Positions 1-8,500 of a DNA stretch of 64,000 bases are shown here, in pieces; the stretch's first letter is position 1; each line of letters begins with the position of its first letter. The stretch is from NCBI GenBank assembly GCA_910586645.1, contig CAJUIS010000010.1:1-64000 (forward strand), read 5' to 3'. The DNA is from an uncultured Lachnospiraceae bacterium. GTDB lineage: Bacteria; Bacillota; Clostridia; Lachnospirales; Lachnospiraceae. The notes beneath the pieces are model-generated. The model did not search any database, had not been told where the DNA came from, and saw only the letters and a list, made by a program, of their open reading frames with translations. Position numbers and translations under genes: made by a program.

Positions 1-40
1 TTACAAAATGTGAAACTCGATTACAAAACAGGAACCTCGG
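1..40. repeat. two imperfect 20-bp tandem repeats at the left edge
   Basis: Positions 1-20 and 21-40 are adjacent 20-base units that both begin TTACAAAA and share 15 of 20 positions; a weaker third partial unit follows. They lie about 80 bp upstream of the promoter at 122-150. They could be repeated binding sites for a regulator or the tail of something outside the window. One frame stays open from 1 to a TAA at 112-114, but its short translation is not recognisable, so I do not call it a gene. Confidence 0.4.
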
Positions 41-121
41 TTTGCAATCGACCTCTGTTATATAGTGAAGGGAGCGGCTGCATCTTTTGCGATATTTTTT
101 TATATTTTCGTTAAAAAAGCA

Positions 122-150
122 TTTACAAATCATTTTATTTGTCATATAAT
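122..150 (+). promoter_or_regulatory. sigma-A-type promoter of the Tad-like operon
   Basis: TTTACA at 122-127 and TATAAT at 145-150 are separated by 17 bp. The first operon gene starts at 222, leaving an A+T-rich leader of about 65 bases. No other convincing promoter is visible until the end of the operon near 10.2 kb. Confidence 0.65.
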
Positions 151-221
151 AAATTTGTCTTTTAAATCTTTTTATCAAATTTCAAAAAAATCCACAAATA
201 CAGTTTTATAACAGGAAAATT

Positions 222-779
222 ATGAAAATAGCGTTTTATGGAACGGCCCGCCATGTGGGTACCAGTGCGAATATGGCGGCGGTGGCAGCAGGATTCTGGC
301 ATTATCTGAAAATACCTGCTTTTATGGAAGCGTTTCCTGCGGATACCGGATCCAAAATACAAAGAGTGTCTCTGTTTGACTGCAGCAGAAGCACAGATGC
401 AGAAGAATGTATCAAGAGATGCGATCTTTTGGCATTAAATATATCTTTTGCATATCAAAATCTGGAAGAAGCCTATTTCAGGCATTCATTAGTTCGAAAG
501 AACGTCGTTTTCCTTGTCGGGAAATATTATCAGGATCGATCGGATAAATTGGCATATCTTGCGAAGGAGTACAGAGTGGATCGTTCACGGATTTGTACGC
601 TTCCTTATAATACAAGGTTTGGATATGCATATGAGAACCAAAGAGTTTTACACTATGTTGAAAACCGGAAGAAAAGCAAAGAAAGTTATGCTGATTCTGA
701 CTTTAAAAAGAATTTGAAACATACAGTCAGTACAATGATTTACTATGCGGACAGAAAAGGAGAAATGCATTATGGATGA
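222..779 (+). CDS. TadZ/MinD-like protein with degenerate P-loop
   Basis: This 185-residue protein starts with a beta-strand/loop reading MKIAFYGTARHVGTSANMAA, the layout of a ParA/MinD-type deviant Walker A, but without the lysines that bind phosphate (GTARHVGTS instead of KGGxGKT). The family includes TadZ/CpaE, which places Tad pilus machinery at a site in the cell. First position in the operon, immediately before a small pilin-like gene and TadA, supports a TadZ-like role. It is much shorter than usual TadZ/CpaE proteins and probably does not hydrolyse ATP. Its stop overlaps the next start (ATGGATGA). The function is inferred from context plus the N-terminal motif only. Confidence 0.5.
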   Translation: MKIAFYGTARHVGTSANMAAVAAGFWHYLKIPAFMEAFPADTGSKIQRVSLFDCSRSTDAEECIKRCDLLALNISFAYQNLEEAYFRHSLVRKNVVFLVGKYYQDRSDKLAYLAKEYRVDRSRICTLPYNTRFGYAYENQRVLHYVENRKKSKESYADSDFKKNLKHTVSTMIYYADRKGEMHYG

Positions 780-951
780 AATATTTAAACAATATGGTTC
801 AACAATTATTACCGTGCTTGCAATTGTCGCAATTATCGGAATTATTACATTGGTAATTGGAAGCGATGCAAACAGTATTGTATATCAGGCGTTTTCGGAT
901 TTAATTCGTAATTTTTATTCGAGCGCGGGCGGAACTGTGCCGGGGGCATAA
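772..951 (+). CDS. small pilin-like single-pass membrane protein
   Basis: The protein is 59 residues long: a short charged N-terminus (MDEIFKQYGS), one hydrophobic segment at about residues 11-30, then a short polar tail rich in Gly/Ser. Size, topology and position just before the TadA ATPase fit a Flp-like major or minor pilin, though a canonical Flp prepilin leader with Gly-Glu cleavage site is not obvious. The start at 772 overlaps the stop of the previous gene and is preceded by AAAGGAG at a good distance, better than an upstream in-frame ATG at 745. Pilin identity is inference. Confidence 0.5.
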   Translation: MDEIFKQYGSTIITVLAIVAIIGIITLVIGSDANSIVYQAFSDLIRNFYSSAGGTVPGA

Positions 952-971
952 GAGTTACGCGGAGGGAAAGT

Positions 972-2126
972 ATGGAAGAAATGGCAAACAGAACAGTTCT
1001 TCTGGACGACGACAGTTTTGGGCCGCTGCTTCCGTTTATCCGGGATGAAACGATTACGGATGTAGATTATAACGGAAGGGATTTGTGGCTGACAGATATT
1101 TATAAAGTGAAAAGGAAAGCGGACGCATCTTTTATTACGCCTAAATTTATGGCTGTTTTTATCAATAAGGTCAGTATGGCTGTGGAGCAGCAGTTTAATC
1201 CGGCAAACCCGATTTTAGAAGCGGAGTCGGAAGAACTGCGTATTACGGCTGTGCATGAGACGGTTACAAGCACCGGGCGCGCATTCTGCATCAGGAAGGC
1301 GCCGGCCGTGCCGAGATACGACGCGGAAAGTTTGATTCGTCAGGGATACTGTGACAGAGATATATTGACGCTTTTGATCAATTGTGTATTTACGAAGATG
1401 AATTTTGTCATATGCGGGGATACGGGGGTCGGAAAAACAGAGTTTGCGAAATTTTTATCCGGTTATATACGTCCGCAGGATAAAGTCATAACGATAGAAG
1501 ACAATCCGGAATGGCATTATGCGAAGTTAAACCCGGGCAATGACTGCATTGCCATTAAGGTGAAAAAAGATAAGGCGGAAAACGGGGAAAGAAGCAATCT
1601 GACGACAATGAATTATACGAATGCAATCAAGACATGCCTCAGATTAAACCCATCCTGGATTATGCTGTCAGAGGCGCGTTCAAAGGAAGCGAAATCACTT
1701 CTTGAGTGCTGGTCAACCGGAGTAAAAGGAATTACAACGATACATACGGATAACGTCTTAAAAATTCCGGACAGATTTATGAATATGATACAAAATTCTA
1801 TGGATGCAGACAGAATGATAAACGATATTTATGATTTCATTGATGTTGGGATTCTTCTCAGAGTAAAAGAACTGCCTGACGGGAAAAGCAGGCGTTATAT
1901 TGATCAGATGTGTTTTTTTGAACGTGAAAATGAACGGAACGATACACATCTTCTCGTTGACGGGGGAATTGTGCAGGATGTCCGGATCCCGGATTCCATC
2001 GATAAAAAAATGAAACGGGCAGGCGTTCTGGATCCGTACGCACATATGTATGCCCTGAAGAGTTATCCCAAAAAGACACTGTATGAGAAGCAAAGCGAAG
2101 GGTATTTTAAGGAGGATGGAAGATGA
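972..2126 (+). CDS. tadA: TadA/CpaF-type secretion ATPase
   Basis: A 384-residue ATPase of the type II/IV secretion superfamily that would power assembly or export by the Tad-like machine from the cytoplasmic side. Visible motifs are Walker A GDTGVGKT at residues 149-156, an Asp-box-like IEDNPEW at 175-181, a Walker B-like SEARSKEA near 233-240, and the His box TTIHTDN with His258. Residues 1-130 form the shorter N-terminal domain. GGAGGG precedes the ATG. Its last codons overlap the start of the TadB/TadC-like gene by four bases, indicating translational coupling. The family assignment is secure; which substrate it moves is not. Confidence 0.88.
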   Translation: MEEMANRTVLLDDDSFGPLLPFIRDETITDVDYNGRDLWLTDIYKVKRKADASFITPKFMAVFINKVSMAVEQQFNPANPILEAESEELRITAVHETVTSTGRAFCIRKAPAVPRYDAESLIRQGYCDRDILTLLINCVFTKMNFVICGDTGVGKTEFAKFLSGYIRPQDKVITIEDNPEWHYAKLNPGNDCIAIKVKKDKAENGERSNLTTMNYTNAIKTCLRLNPSWIMLSEARSKEAKSLLECWSTGVKGITTIHTDNVLKIPDRFMNMIQNSMDADRMINDIYDFIDVGILLRVKELPDGKSRRYIDQMCFFERENERNDTHLLVDGGIVQDVRIPDSIDKKMKRAGVLDPYAHMYALKSYPKKTLYEKQSEGYFKEDGR

Positions 2127-3625
2127 GGAAAAAGAAAATTTCAGTGTTGTATTACCTGAATCCTAAAAATGTTTCGGCAGCGATTGAACAGTATGGATAT
2201 ACCTATCATATTAGAAATACAATTTTTATTTATATCTTTGTAGCGTTTTTGTCTGTCGCCGGAGGGTTCATATTTAAACTGGGAGCGGCGGAAATCTGCA
2301 TTGTTGCCGTATGCGCAATGGCAATGCTGCCAAAAGCCGTTGTCAACAGTTATAAAAATATGTATGAACAGAAACGGTTTTCAGATGTGAATATGTATAT
2401 GGAGCAGGTTCTGTATTCGTTTAAAAAGACGCCGAAGATCATTACCGCTCTTCAGGATGCGGCAAATATTATACCGGAGGATTCCCCTATGCGTCAGACA
2501 GTTGAAGCGGCGGCCCGGTATATTCTGCACGATTATTCGGAAGAAAATTCGATGGACGAAGGATTGAAAATAATTGAAGAGAATTATAAGTGCCAGAGAA
2601 TCAAAGATGTTCATGCATTGATGTTAAAAACGGAAAAAATTGGCGGAGATTATGAGTCTTCCATTAAAATTCTTCTGTCCGGGAGGGCTGTCTGGGAAAC
2701 GGAAACCTGTAAATTTCAGAAAGAATGCAAAAACAGGCAGCGCATGGTAAATATTGCCCTTGCGCTTGTCTGTACCGTATGTCTTTTTACGCCGTTAATG
2801 ATTACAAAATTCGCTCCGGAAGTAAATATTACGACTTCAAAAATTTATAAAGCCGGCACGGTGATTATGATTCTGATTTCTATGCGGACTTATATGAAAG
2901 CCGACAGCATGGCGTCAGTCAATTGGCTGAGAAATGAATCGGATATGACAGACGAAGAACAGATCGGACTTTACCGAAAAGTAAAGTATTATGATTTTGG
3001 GCGTGAAAAGAGAAAGAGCCTTTTGATGGCAGTGATTCCGGCGGTTTTTGGAATGTTATCGGCGGTTTTGAAATGGACGTATCCTGCGGCAGCCAGCTTC
3101 CTGCTGCTTCTTCTGACGGTAAACCAGCATAAAATCGGTTATAAACTGGCAAAAAGACGGTGCGGCGAGGAGATAACGAGAGTGTTTCCACAATGGCTGA
3201 TGGAAATTTCCCTTCTGCTTCAGATTTCTGAAAATGTAAATGCAGCAGTGGCAAATTCTGTTGCGGAAGCTCCGGCGATTCTGAAGGAAAGCCTGGAAGA
3301 AATGCAGCGGGAAATCATGGAAAATCCGGAGTCAAACCGGCCATATATGAATTTTTTAAAGGAATTTGACATTCCGGAAATACAGTCTGCAATGGGGATG
3401 CTTTATTCCATATCGTCCGGAAGAGGAGGCGACGCGGAATTACAGATTGATGAGATTTTATCAAAAAACGCCGCTTTGCTTTGGCAAAGTGAAAAAACGG
3501 CAAATGAAAACCGTTTGGCTGCACTATACTGGCAGTTTTTGTTTCCTTCCATTCTTGGAGGGGGAAAGCTGCTTGTTGATATGACTCTGGTCACAGTTGC
3601 ATTTATGTCAATGAATTTGTATTAA
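2123..3625 (+). CDS. TadB/TadC-like inner-membrane platform protein, double length
   Basis: The 500-residue protein has hydrophobic segments at about 33-50, 55-75, 210-228, 243-257, 301-316, 320-333 and 468-495. Two soluble helical blocks (about 80-205 and 345-465) each precede membrane segments, the arrangement of two T2SSF domains. In standard Tad loci TadB and TadC are separate proteins of roughly 300 residues; here one polypeptide seems to replace both. It would form the membrane platform over the TadA ATPase. The GGIL-type T2SSF signatures are weak, so the assignment leans on topology and on being coupled to tadA by a 4-base overlap. Confidence 0.65.
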   Translation: MRKKKISVLYYLNPKNVSAAIEQYGYTYHIRNTIFIYIFVAFLSVAGGFIFKLGAAEICIVAVCAMAMLPKAVVNSYKNMYEQKRFSDVNMYMEQVLYSFKKTPKIITALQDAANIIPEDSPMRQTVEAAARYILHDYSEENSMDEGLKIIEENYKCQRIKDVHALMLKTEKIGGDYESSIKILLSGRAVWETETCKFQKECKNRQRMVNIALALVCTVCLFTPLMITKFAPEVNITTSKIYKAGTVIMILISMRTYMKADSMASVNWLRNESDMTDEEQIGLYRKVKYYDFGREKRKSLLMAVIPAVFGMLSAVLKWTYPAAASFLLLLLTVNQHKIGYKLAKRRCGEEITRVFPQWLMEISLLLQISENVNAAVANSVAEAPAILKESLEEMQREIMENPESNRPYMNFLKEFDIPEIQSAMGMLYSISSGRGGDAELQIDEILSKNAALLWQSEKTANENRLAALYWQFLFPSILGGGKLLVDMTLVTVAFMSMNLY

Positions 3626-3640
3626 ACGGGAGGGGTATCG

Positions 3641-4015
3641 TTGCCTGTCATTATAAAATCTTTTATAGGTATTTTTTTCTTTTCACTGATTGTGTTTCTT
3701 GGCATCGGGATTATTTCTTATCAGACGGACGTAAACAGGGCGGTCAGCTATAAACAGGATGTGATCCGGGAACTGCAGGACAGCAATTTTTCACCGTCAG
3801 TAATGAATGCCTGCATTCGAAACGGAGTGAAACACGATTATGAAGTAAGCATCGACATATCTTTTCAGGACGGTTCACATGCTGTCTATACAAAAGAATG
3901 CCCGGCAAAGGATGCAGGAGATGTTGCGGCGGCTTATGTGACAGTGGTTTATAAAAGCAGGCTTCCGTTTCTTTCATTGGAAACGGAAAACGGGCTGAGA
4001 GGATTTGCGAAATAG
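3641..4015 (+). CDS. single-pass secreted protein, possible pseudopilin (TadE-like)
   Basis: This 124-residue protein begins at TTG preceded by GGGAGGGG. A hydrophobic segment at about residues 4-26 is followed by an extracytoplasmic region with two cysteines (one in NACIRNG, one in KECPAKD), which could form a disulfide outside the cell. Size and a single N-terminal membrane helix resemble TadE/TadF-type minor pseudopilins. No sequence signature is strong enough to name it. It lies 15 bp after the TadB/TadC-like gene and in the same operon. Confidence 0.5.
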   Translation: MPVIIKSFIGIFFFSLIVFLGIGIISYQTDVNRAVSYKQDVIRELQDSNFSPSVMNACIRNGVKHDYEVSIDISFQDGSHAVYTKECPAKDAGDVAAAYVTVVYKSRLPFLSLETENGLRGFAK

Positions 4016-4039
4016 AATTTTTCGGGAAGGAGACAAAAA

Positions 4040-4150
4040 ATGAACGACGGATTATTTGAAGATTATGGGGAAGTGATTTTGTATGCTGCGCTTTCTGTTC
4101 TGGTTCTTGGTTTTATGGGAGTAATAATGGGGGCTTTTACAGCGTTTTAG
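4040..4150 (+). CDS. 36-residue membrane microprotein
   Basis: A short open frame with a good ribosome site (GGAAGGAG, 7-8 bases before ATG) encodes 36 residues: an acidic N-terminus (MNDGLFEDYGE) followed by one hydrophobic helix running to the C-terminus. It falls between two other tiny membrane genes in the Tad-like operon. Function unknown; it could be a pilin-sized subunit or a small assembly factor. The ribosome site, topology and tight spacing are the evidence that it is real. Confidence 0.5.
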   Translation: MNDGLFEDYGEVILYAALSVLVLGFMGVIMGAFTAF

Positions 4151-4164
4151 AGAAAGGAGAACTT

Positions 4165-4314
4165 ATGGAGGAAACAATCCGTGAAGGAGGAGAGCTTTTT
4201 ATTGGGATTCTGGCGGCGCTGTTTTTGATGGGAATCATTTCGCTTTTGCTTGGCAGGACAGAGGCAGGGGCCTTGAGAATGTACCTTACATATTTTCTTG
4301 AAGCCGCCTGTTAG
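4165..4314 (+). CDS. 49-residue membrane microprotein
   Basis: The frame starts at ATG after AGAAAGGAG and encodes 49 residues: an acidic N-terminus (MEETIREGGE), one hydrophobic helix at about residues 11-30, and a tail ending in Ala-Ala-Cys. It begins 14 bp after the previous microprotein and has the same acidic-head, single-helix plan, so the two may be related subunits. Unrecognised family; real by ribosome site, spacing and topology. Confidence 0.5.
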   Translation: MEETIREGGELFIGILAALFLMGIISLLLGRTEAGALRMYLTYFLEAAC

Positions 4315-4354
4315 GAATGAGACGCCGGATAACGAAGAGTTTTTAGGAGGGCAT

Positions 4355-4867
4355 ATGTTAATTTTAATGAAGCAGTATGGAAAAACAATTGTTTGCGGAA
4401 TCATCGGAATGCTGGTATTTTCCGCTGCATTTGGGTTCCGTATGGGTGAGGACAGGGGTTTCATCCGGATGGTATATCGAAAGGCCGCGGAAGATATGAC
4501 GGATACAGATATGGCGTCTGATGAGGACGCCGATGCGTTAAAGAGAATTATAAAGAGGAAAAAACCTGAAATTGCCTTTGCGTATCAAAAAATTTTCCCT
4601 GGCGTGAAGGTAAATATGGACGCTATGTTTTTGGCCTGGGATGCAGATGAAAATCCGGTTGCCACAGAGATCAGGGACATTTCCGATATGTCGGGAAACA
4701 GTATGCTGTATCTGACGGAAGAGGACAGGAAAAAAGAAAATCGGGCCTGTGACACAACAGAGTTTGTATTTCCATATACGGGCGTGTATTTGCTGAGAGT
4801 CAGAGCTGTGGATGCGGAAAAGAAAGTGACGGAGCGTCAGTATAAAATTCCTGTGACAGGCAGTTAA
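4355..4867 (+). CDS. single-pass protein with Ig-like extracytoplasmic domain
   Basis: A 170-residue protein with an N-terminal membrane helix at about residues 9-28 and an extracytoplasmic domain. The last 40 residues (TEFVFPYTGVYLLRVRAVDA and following) have the pattern of the closing strands of an Ig/PKD-like beta sandwich. The start at 4355 follows AGGAGG by 4 bases; an alternative start at 4298 lacks a good ribosome site and overlaps the previous gene. It may be a minor pilus subunit or a surface component exposed by the Tad-like machine. No family name recognised. Confidence 0.6.
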   Translation: MLILMKQYGKTIVCGIIGMLVFSAAFGFRMGEDRGFIRMVYRKAAEDMTDTDMASDEDADALKRIIKRKKPEIAFAYQKIFPGVKVNMDAMFLAWDADENPVATEIRDISDMSGNSMLYLTEEDRKKENRACDTTEFVFPYTGVYLLRVRAVDAEKKVTERQYKIPVTGS

Positions 4868-4880
4868 GAAAGGACGAGGT

Positions 4881-5537
4881 ATGAAGAAAATAGCATTTGG
4901 AATTGCATGTGGTTTGACTGTCTTGTATGTTCTGGCAATGATGCTTACGCTGTACGGCAGAAATGTAAGACAGAAAGAGACAACTATTATGCTTACGCAG
5001 GCGATGGATACGGCATTGTCCCGTGCAATGGCCGAAAACGCGGACGTTAAAAAAGAGGACAGTGATTTTACGGCGGACTTTTTGAAATCGCTTTTGATCC
5101 AGGCAAACAGTGAATCGGAACTTACGGTATCCATATTGGATGCAGATTACAGGCTTGGCATTTTGTCTGCAGAGGTTACAGAAAAATTTAAGCATCCCAA
5201 CGGAAGGGAAGGAACTGTGTCAGAAGTAAGGACAGTTATTTATGACAGAGCCCAAGAAGAAAAGGAAGAATTTAAAACAGTAACTTTTTTTGCAGAGGGT
5301 AAGATTTATAAGGAGTACAGGGTACGGGAAAAAGCTGTATGTCCGGCGCCGCTTCCGCCAAAACAGGAAGGAAAGACATTCAGGCGATGGCTTTTTGAGT
5401 CAGGGGATATGGGAGAAGCGGAAAGCTTATATGTTACTGATGAGAACGGCGGCAGAAATGTGCTGGCATCCGGCGGCAGTCCCTGGGCCGTATCGGAGGA
5501 TATGAAACTGATCGCGGAATTTTACGAGGAGGGATAG
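4881..5537 (+). CDS. single-pass protein ending in an InlB-repeat-like segment
   Basis: The 218-residue protein has a membrane helix at residues 5-24 (IAFGIACGLTVLYVLAMMLT), a charged extracytoplasmic middle, and a C-terminal stretch at about 160-215 that resembles a Listeria-Bacteroides (InlB B) repeat, with a FRRW core and a closing PWAVSEDMKLIAEF strand. The same repeat class occurs four times in the next gene, three bases downstream, which suggests the two proteins work or dock together. The N-terminal helix and size also fit a large minor pseudopilin. Function is unknown. Confidence 0.55.
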   Translation: MKKIAFGIACGLTVLYVLAMMLTLYGRNVRQKETTIMLTQAMDTALSRAMAENADVKKEDSDFTADFLKSLLIQANSESELTVSILDADYRLGILSAEVTEKFKHPNGREGTVSEVRTVIYDRAQEEKEEFKTVTFFAEGKIYKEYRVREKAVCPAPLPPKQEGKTFRRWLFESGDMGEAESLYVTDENGGRNVLASGGSPWAVSEDMKLIAEFYEEG

Positions 5538-5540
5538 GAA

Positions 5541-8500
5541 GTGAAGAAAAATTGGATGGCTTGGGCGTTAATCGGCCTGATTGGAATTACATCTGTGCCG
5601 GTGCCTGAATATGCGGAAGCAGCCGGGGAAGAGAAAATAAAAGCGGCGGAAATGTCGCTTAAGCAGCCGGATAAAAAGCAGCGGAAAAAATGGAAGCAGA
5701 AAGAAGAAACTGTGTACAGGAAAGTACAGGATTTGGATGCTTTTCTGGAAGCTGCGGTTACGGTGACACAGGAAGATTCGGATACGGAACCGGAAAATAA
5801 ATGGCAGAAAAAGCGTTTGCTGGTAAAGGGGGCGAAAGAATTTGATTCTATGGGGGCAAACAGCGTAATACGGGGATACGATCAGTTGTCTGTTTTAGAC
5901 TATGCTACGGAAGAAGCGGCAAAAGCGGCATACGGGGCATTGAAGCAGATTCCCGGCCTTATTGTGGAAGCAGACGGTTCTTATGAGACGGATGCGGAAA
6001 AAAGCGCAGGGAAAACAGAAGGAAATACAGAACTTTTGTCCGGAGCGTTTGAGGAAGCGGCGAAACATTCAGGAGAGAAGGAGGTTGTTGCGGCAGTTCT
6101 GGATACGGGTTATGATATAAAAAGCTATGGAGAAAACAGAATAAAAGACGGTGTGGATTTGATATCTTCCGGCGGAATTTCAGATGAAAACGGACATGGA
6201 ACAGCTATGGCAAACCTGATTCTTTCACATACGCCGGATTGCGTAAAGGTCATGCCGGTAAAGGCTGCGGATGAAAACGGACGGACTTCTGCGTTAAAAT
6301 TATATATGGGAATACGGTATGCCGCAGAAAATAAAGCCGATATCATTCATATCAGCATGAGCGCCTATCAGGCGTCCGGTTCAAAAATTTTGTCTGAAGC
6401 AATCCGGGAGGCGGAGCAGAGAGGAATTCCCGTTATCGTATCGGCAGGAAATGCGAAAGGAGACGTTTCGGATTTTTCCCCGGCAAATGTGGAGGAAGCT
6501 ATTGTGGTGTCTGCCGTTGGAAGGGATAAAGCAATTGCAGAGTATTCTAATCACGGATCGTATGTGGATTGCTGTTCTTATGGGAGTATGCAGGCTTTGG
6601 GATTAAATGGAACAGGCGTAAAAATGGAAGGAACTTCTGTTGCCGCGGCTCTTGTATCTGCGGTGATTGCAAAAGAAAAGGCGTATGGAGGATGGAGGAA
6701 TGGAAAAGAACTGACAGAATTTTTGGAACGGGAGGCAGAGGATTTGGGAGTAAACGGAAAGGATGAGCTGTATGGACTGGGTCTGATTCTGCCGGACTTC
6801 CCGGATACGCCAAAAGAAGATATGACGGAAGATGGATTTCAGATCCCGCTTCTCTCCTGCGACTGGAAAAATATTTCTGCAGAAGAATTGAACGGCTGCA
6901 TTGGACAGGCGACGAATTTGGAGAGAAGGGTTTTTCTGGATGGGCTGAGTGAAGAGGAGAGAGCTGTTTTACTGTCAAAACAGACGCTTTTTTCAGAAGA
7001 GGTTATTTATTCGGAAAATACGTTTGAAGAAGATGGAGCGGAGAAAGAAAAATTCCGGATCAGAGGACGGCTGTATGATATTGTAATGAATGAAGAGATT
7101 CTGGACGAATATGAGGTCCAGGCGCAGAAATACCATGTGTTTGCCTATGGAAGCAATAAAGGGACGAGAAGCTGCATCCGTCTGGATACAGATGCAAATG
7201 ACAGCGATGCGACGGTATACTGCTGGCTGAAAGACCGCAGTTCGGATCATTATAACAGCGGAGAATACGGAATTACTTTTGTAAAAGGAAGTTCTTCTTA
7301 TGATTTTGAACACTGTACGCATAAGATTGAAAATTGCGACAGGACAGACGTTGGAAATCCGGTTGTATGGAGGCTGAAAATCAGAAATGTCAAAATCGGT
7401 AAACCGGCGGATATGGCTGTCAATTATAACTCTGGGCTTTGGAACAAAAGCACGTTTCAAATCACCGGAAATTCATCGTCCGGGTATAAGAAAAATTACT
7501 GGTACATATTTCATTACCAGGTCAGGCCGGCTTCGGGAGAAGCCAGGCAGAAAGCTTATGGGGACGGGGCTTATCATGGCGGTTTCTGGGATTTGGAGAA
7601 TGCTTCCGCAAAAAAGTGCGGATTTGATTTGGTAACGACGACGATCGATATTGGAAGCAGGGATTTGTATACGGATCAGAAGAAAGACGGGATTACCTAC
7701 CGGCTTCCGCTGATTCGTCATAAAAATACAAAGAAGGAAAAAGATGTGATAGATGAGGAAGCGACCTGCATTAAAACAGGAAGCAGACATACAGAAGTTT
7801 CGTACCAGTGCGCAGATTGTGACAGGAAGTGGACGGAAAAGAAAAAGATACGGGAAATCCCGCAGCTTTCTCATAGTTTTTTGGCAAAAAAATCAGAAGA
7901 CAACGGCATTGCAGATGGAAAATACTGGGAAGAATGCACAAAAAACTGCGGCGGGCGCGATGTCAATGGAGAATACTGGCAGAAAAATATCAGGTATTTA
8001 CATCCGGTGCGTTACTGGCTGATGGGCGTTTCGGGAACTTATGCGGTTTCTTTGGATGGGACGGACAGGACAGGAGAATATTATGCACAGGGTGAGACAG
8101 TCCCGTCCTGGAGCATCACGCCTTCGGAAGAATTTCTGGAAGGAAAGCTCGCTTCGTTTTTGGCTCCGCAGGGAGCGGCCTGCCACGATGTGTATGTTCC
8201 GAGGAAACAATATACCATTCAGTATGACGGAAACGGCGCAAAAAAAGGGAATACTTTAGCCCAGACGATATACTGTGGGGAAGTGTTTGATCTAAGAAAA
8301 AACGGTTTTTTGCGTCCGGGTTTTCAATTTGCAGGATGGAGCAGGCAGCCGTCTGGGGAAGCTGTTTTTGGAGAGGGGCTGAAAAATCTGTCGCTTACAC
8401 ATAATGAGGTTGTGACGCTGTATGCGTTGTGGCAGCCGTCGGTATTTCGGATTTTTCTGGATCACCAGGGCGCAAATAAGGAGACGGGGACGAGGTTTGT

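Noticed and set aside
1..114. End of a coding region at the left edge
   Set aside because: One frame is open to a TAA at 112-114, but another frame is open too, and neither short translation is recognisable.
4538..5134. 198-codon minus-strand frame in the Tad-like operon
   Set aside because: It crosses two plus-strand genes with good ribosome sites and tight spacing, and would run against the operon; no start signal is seen.
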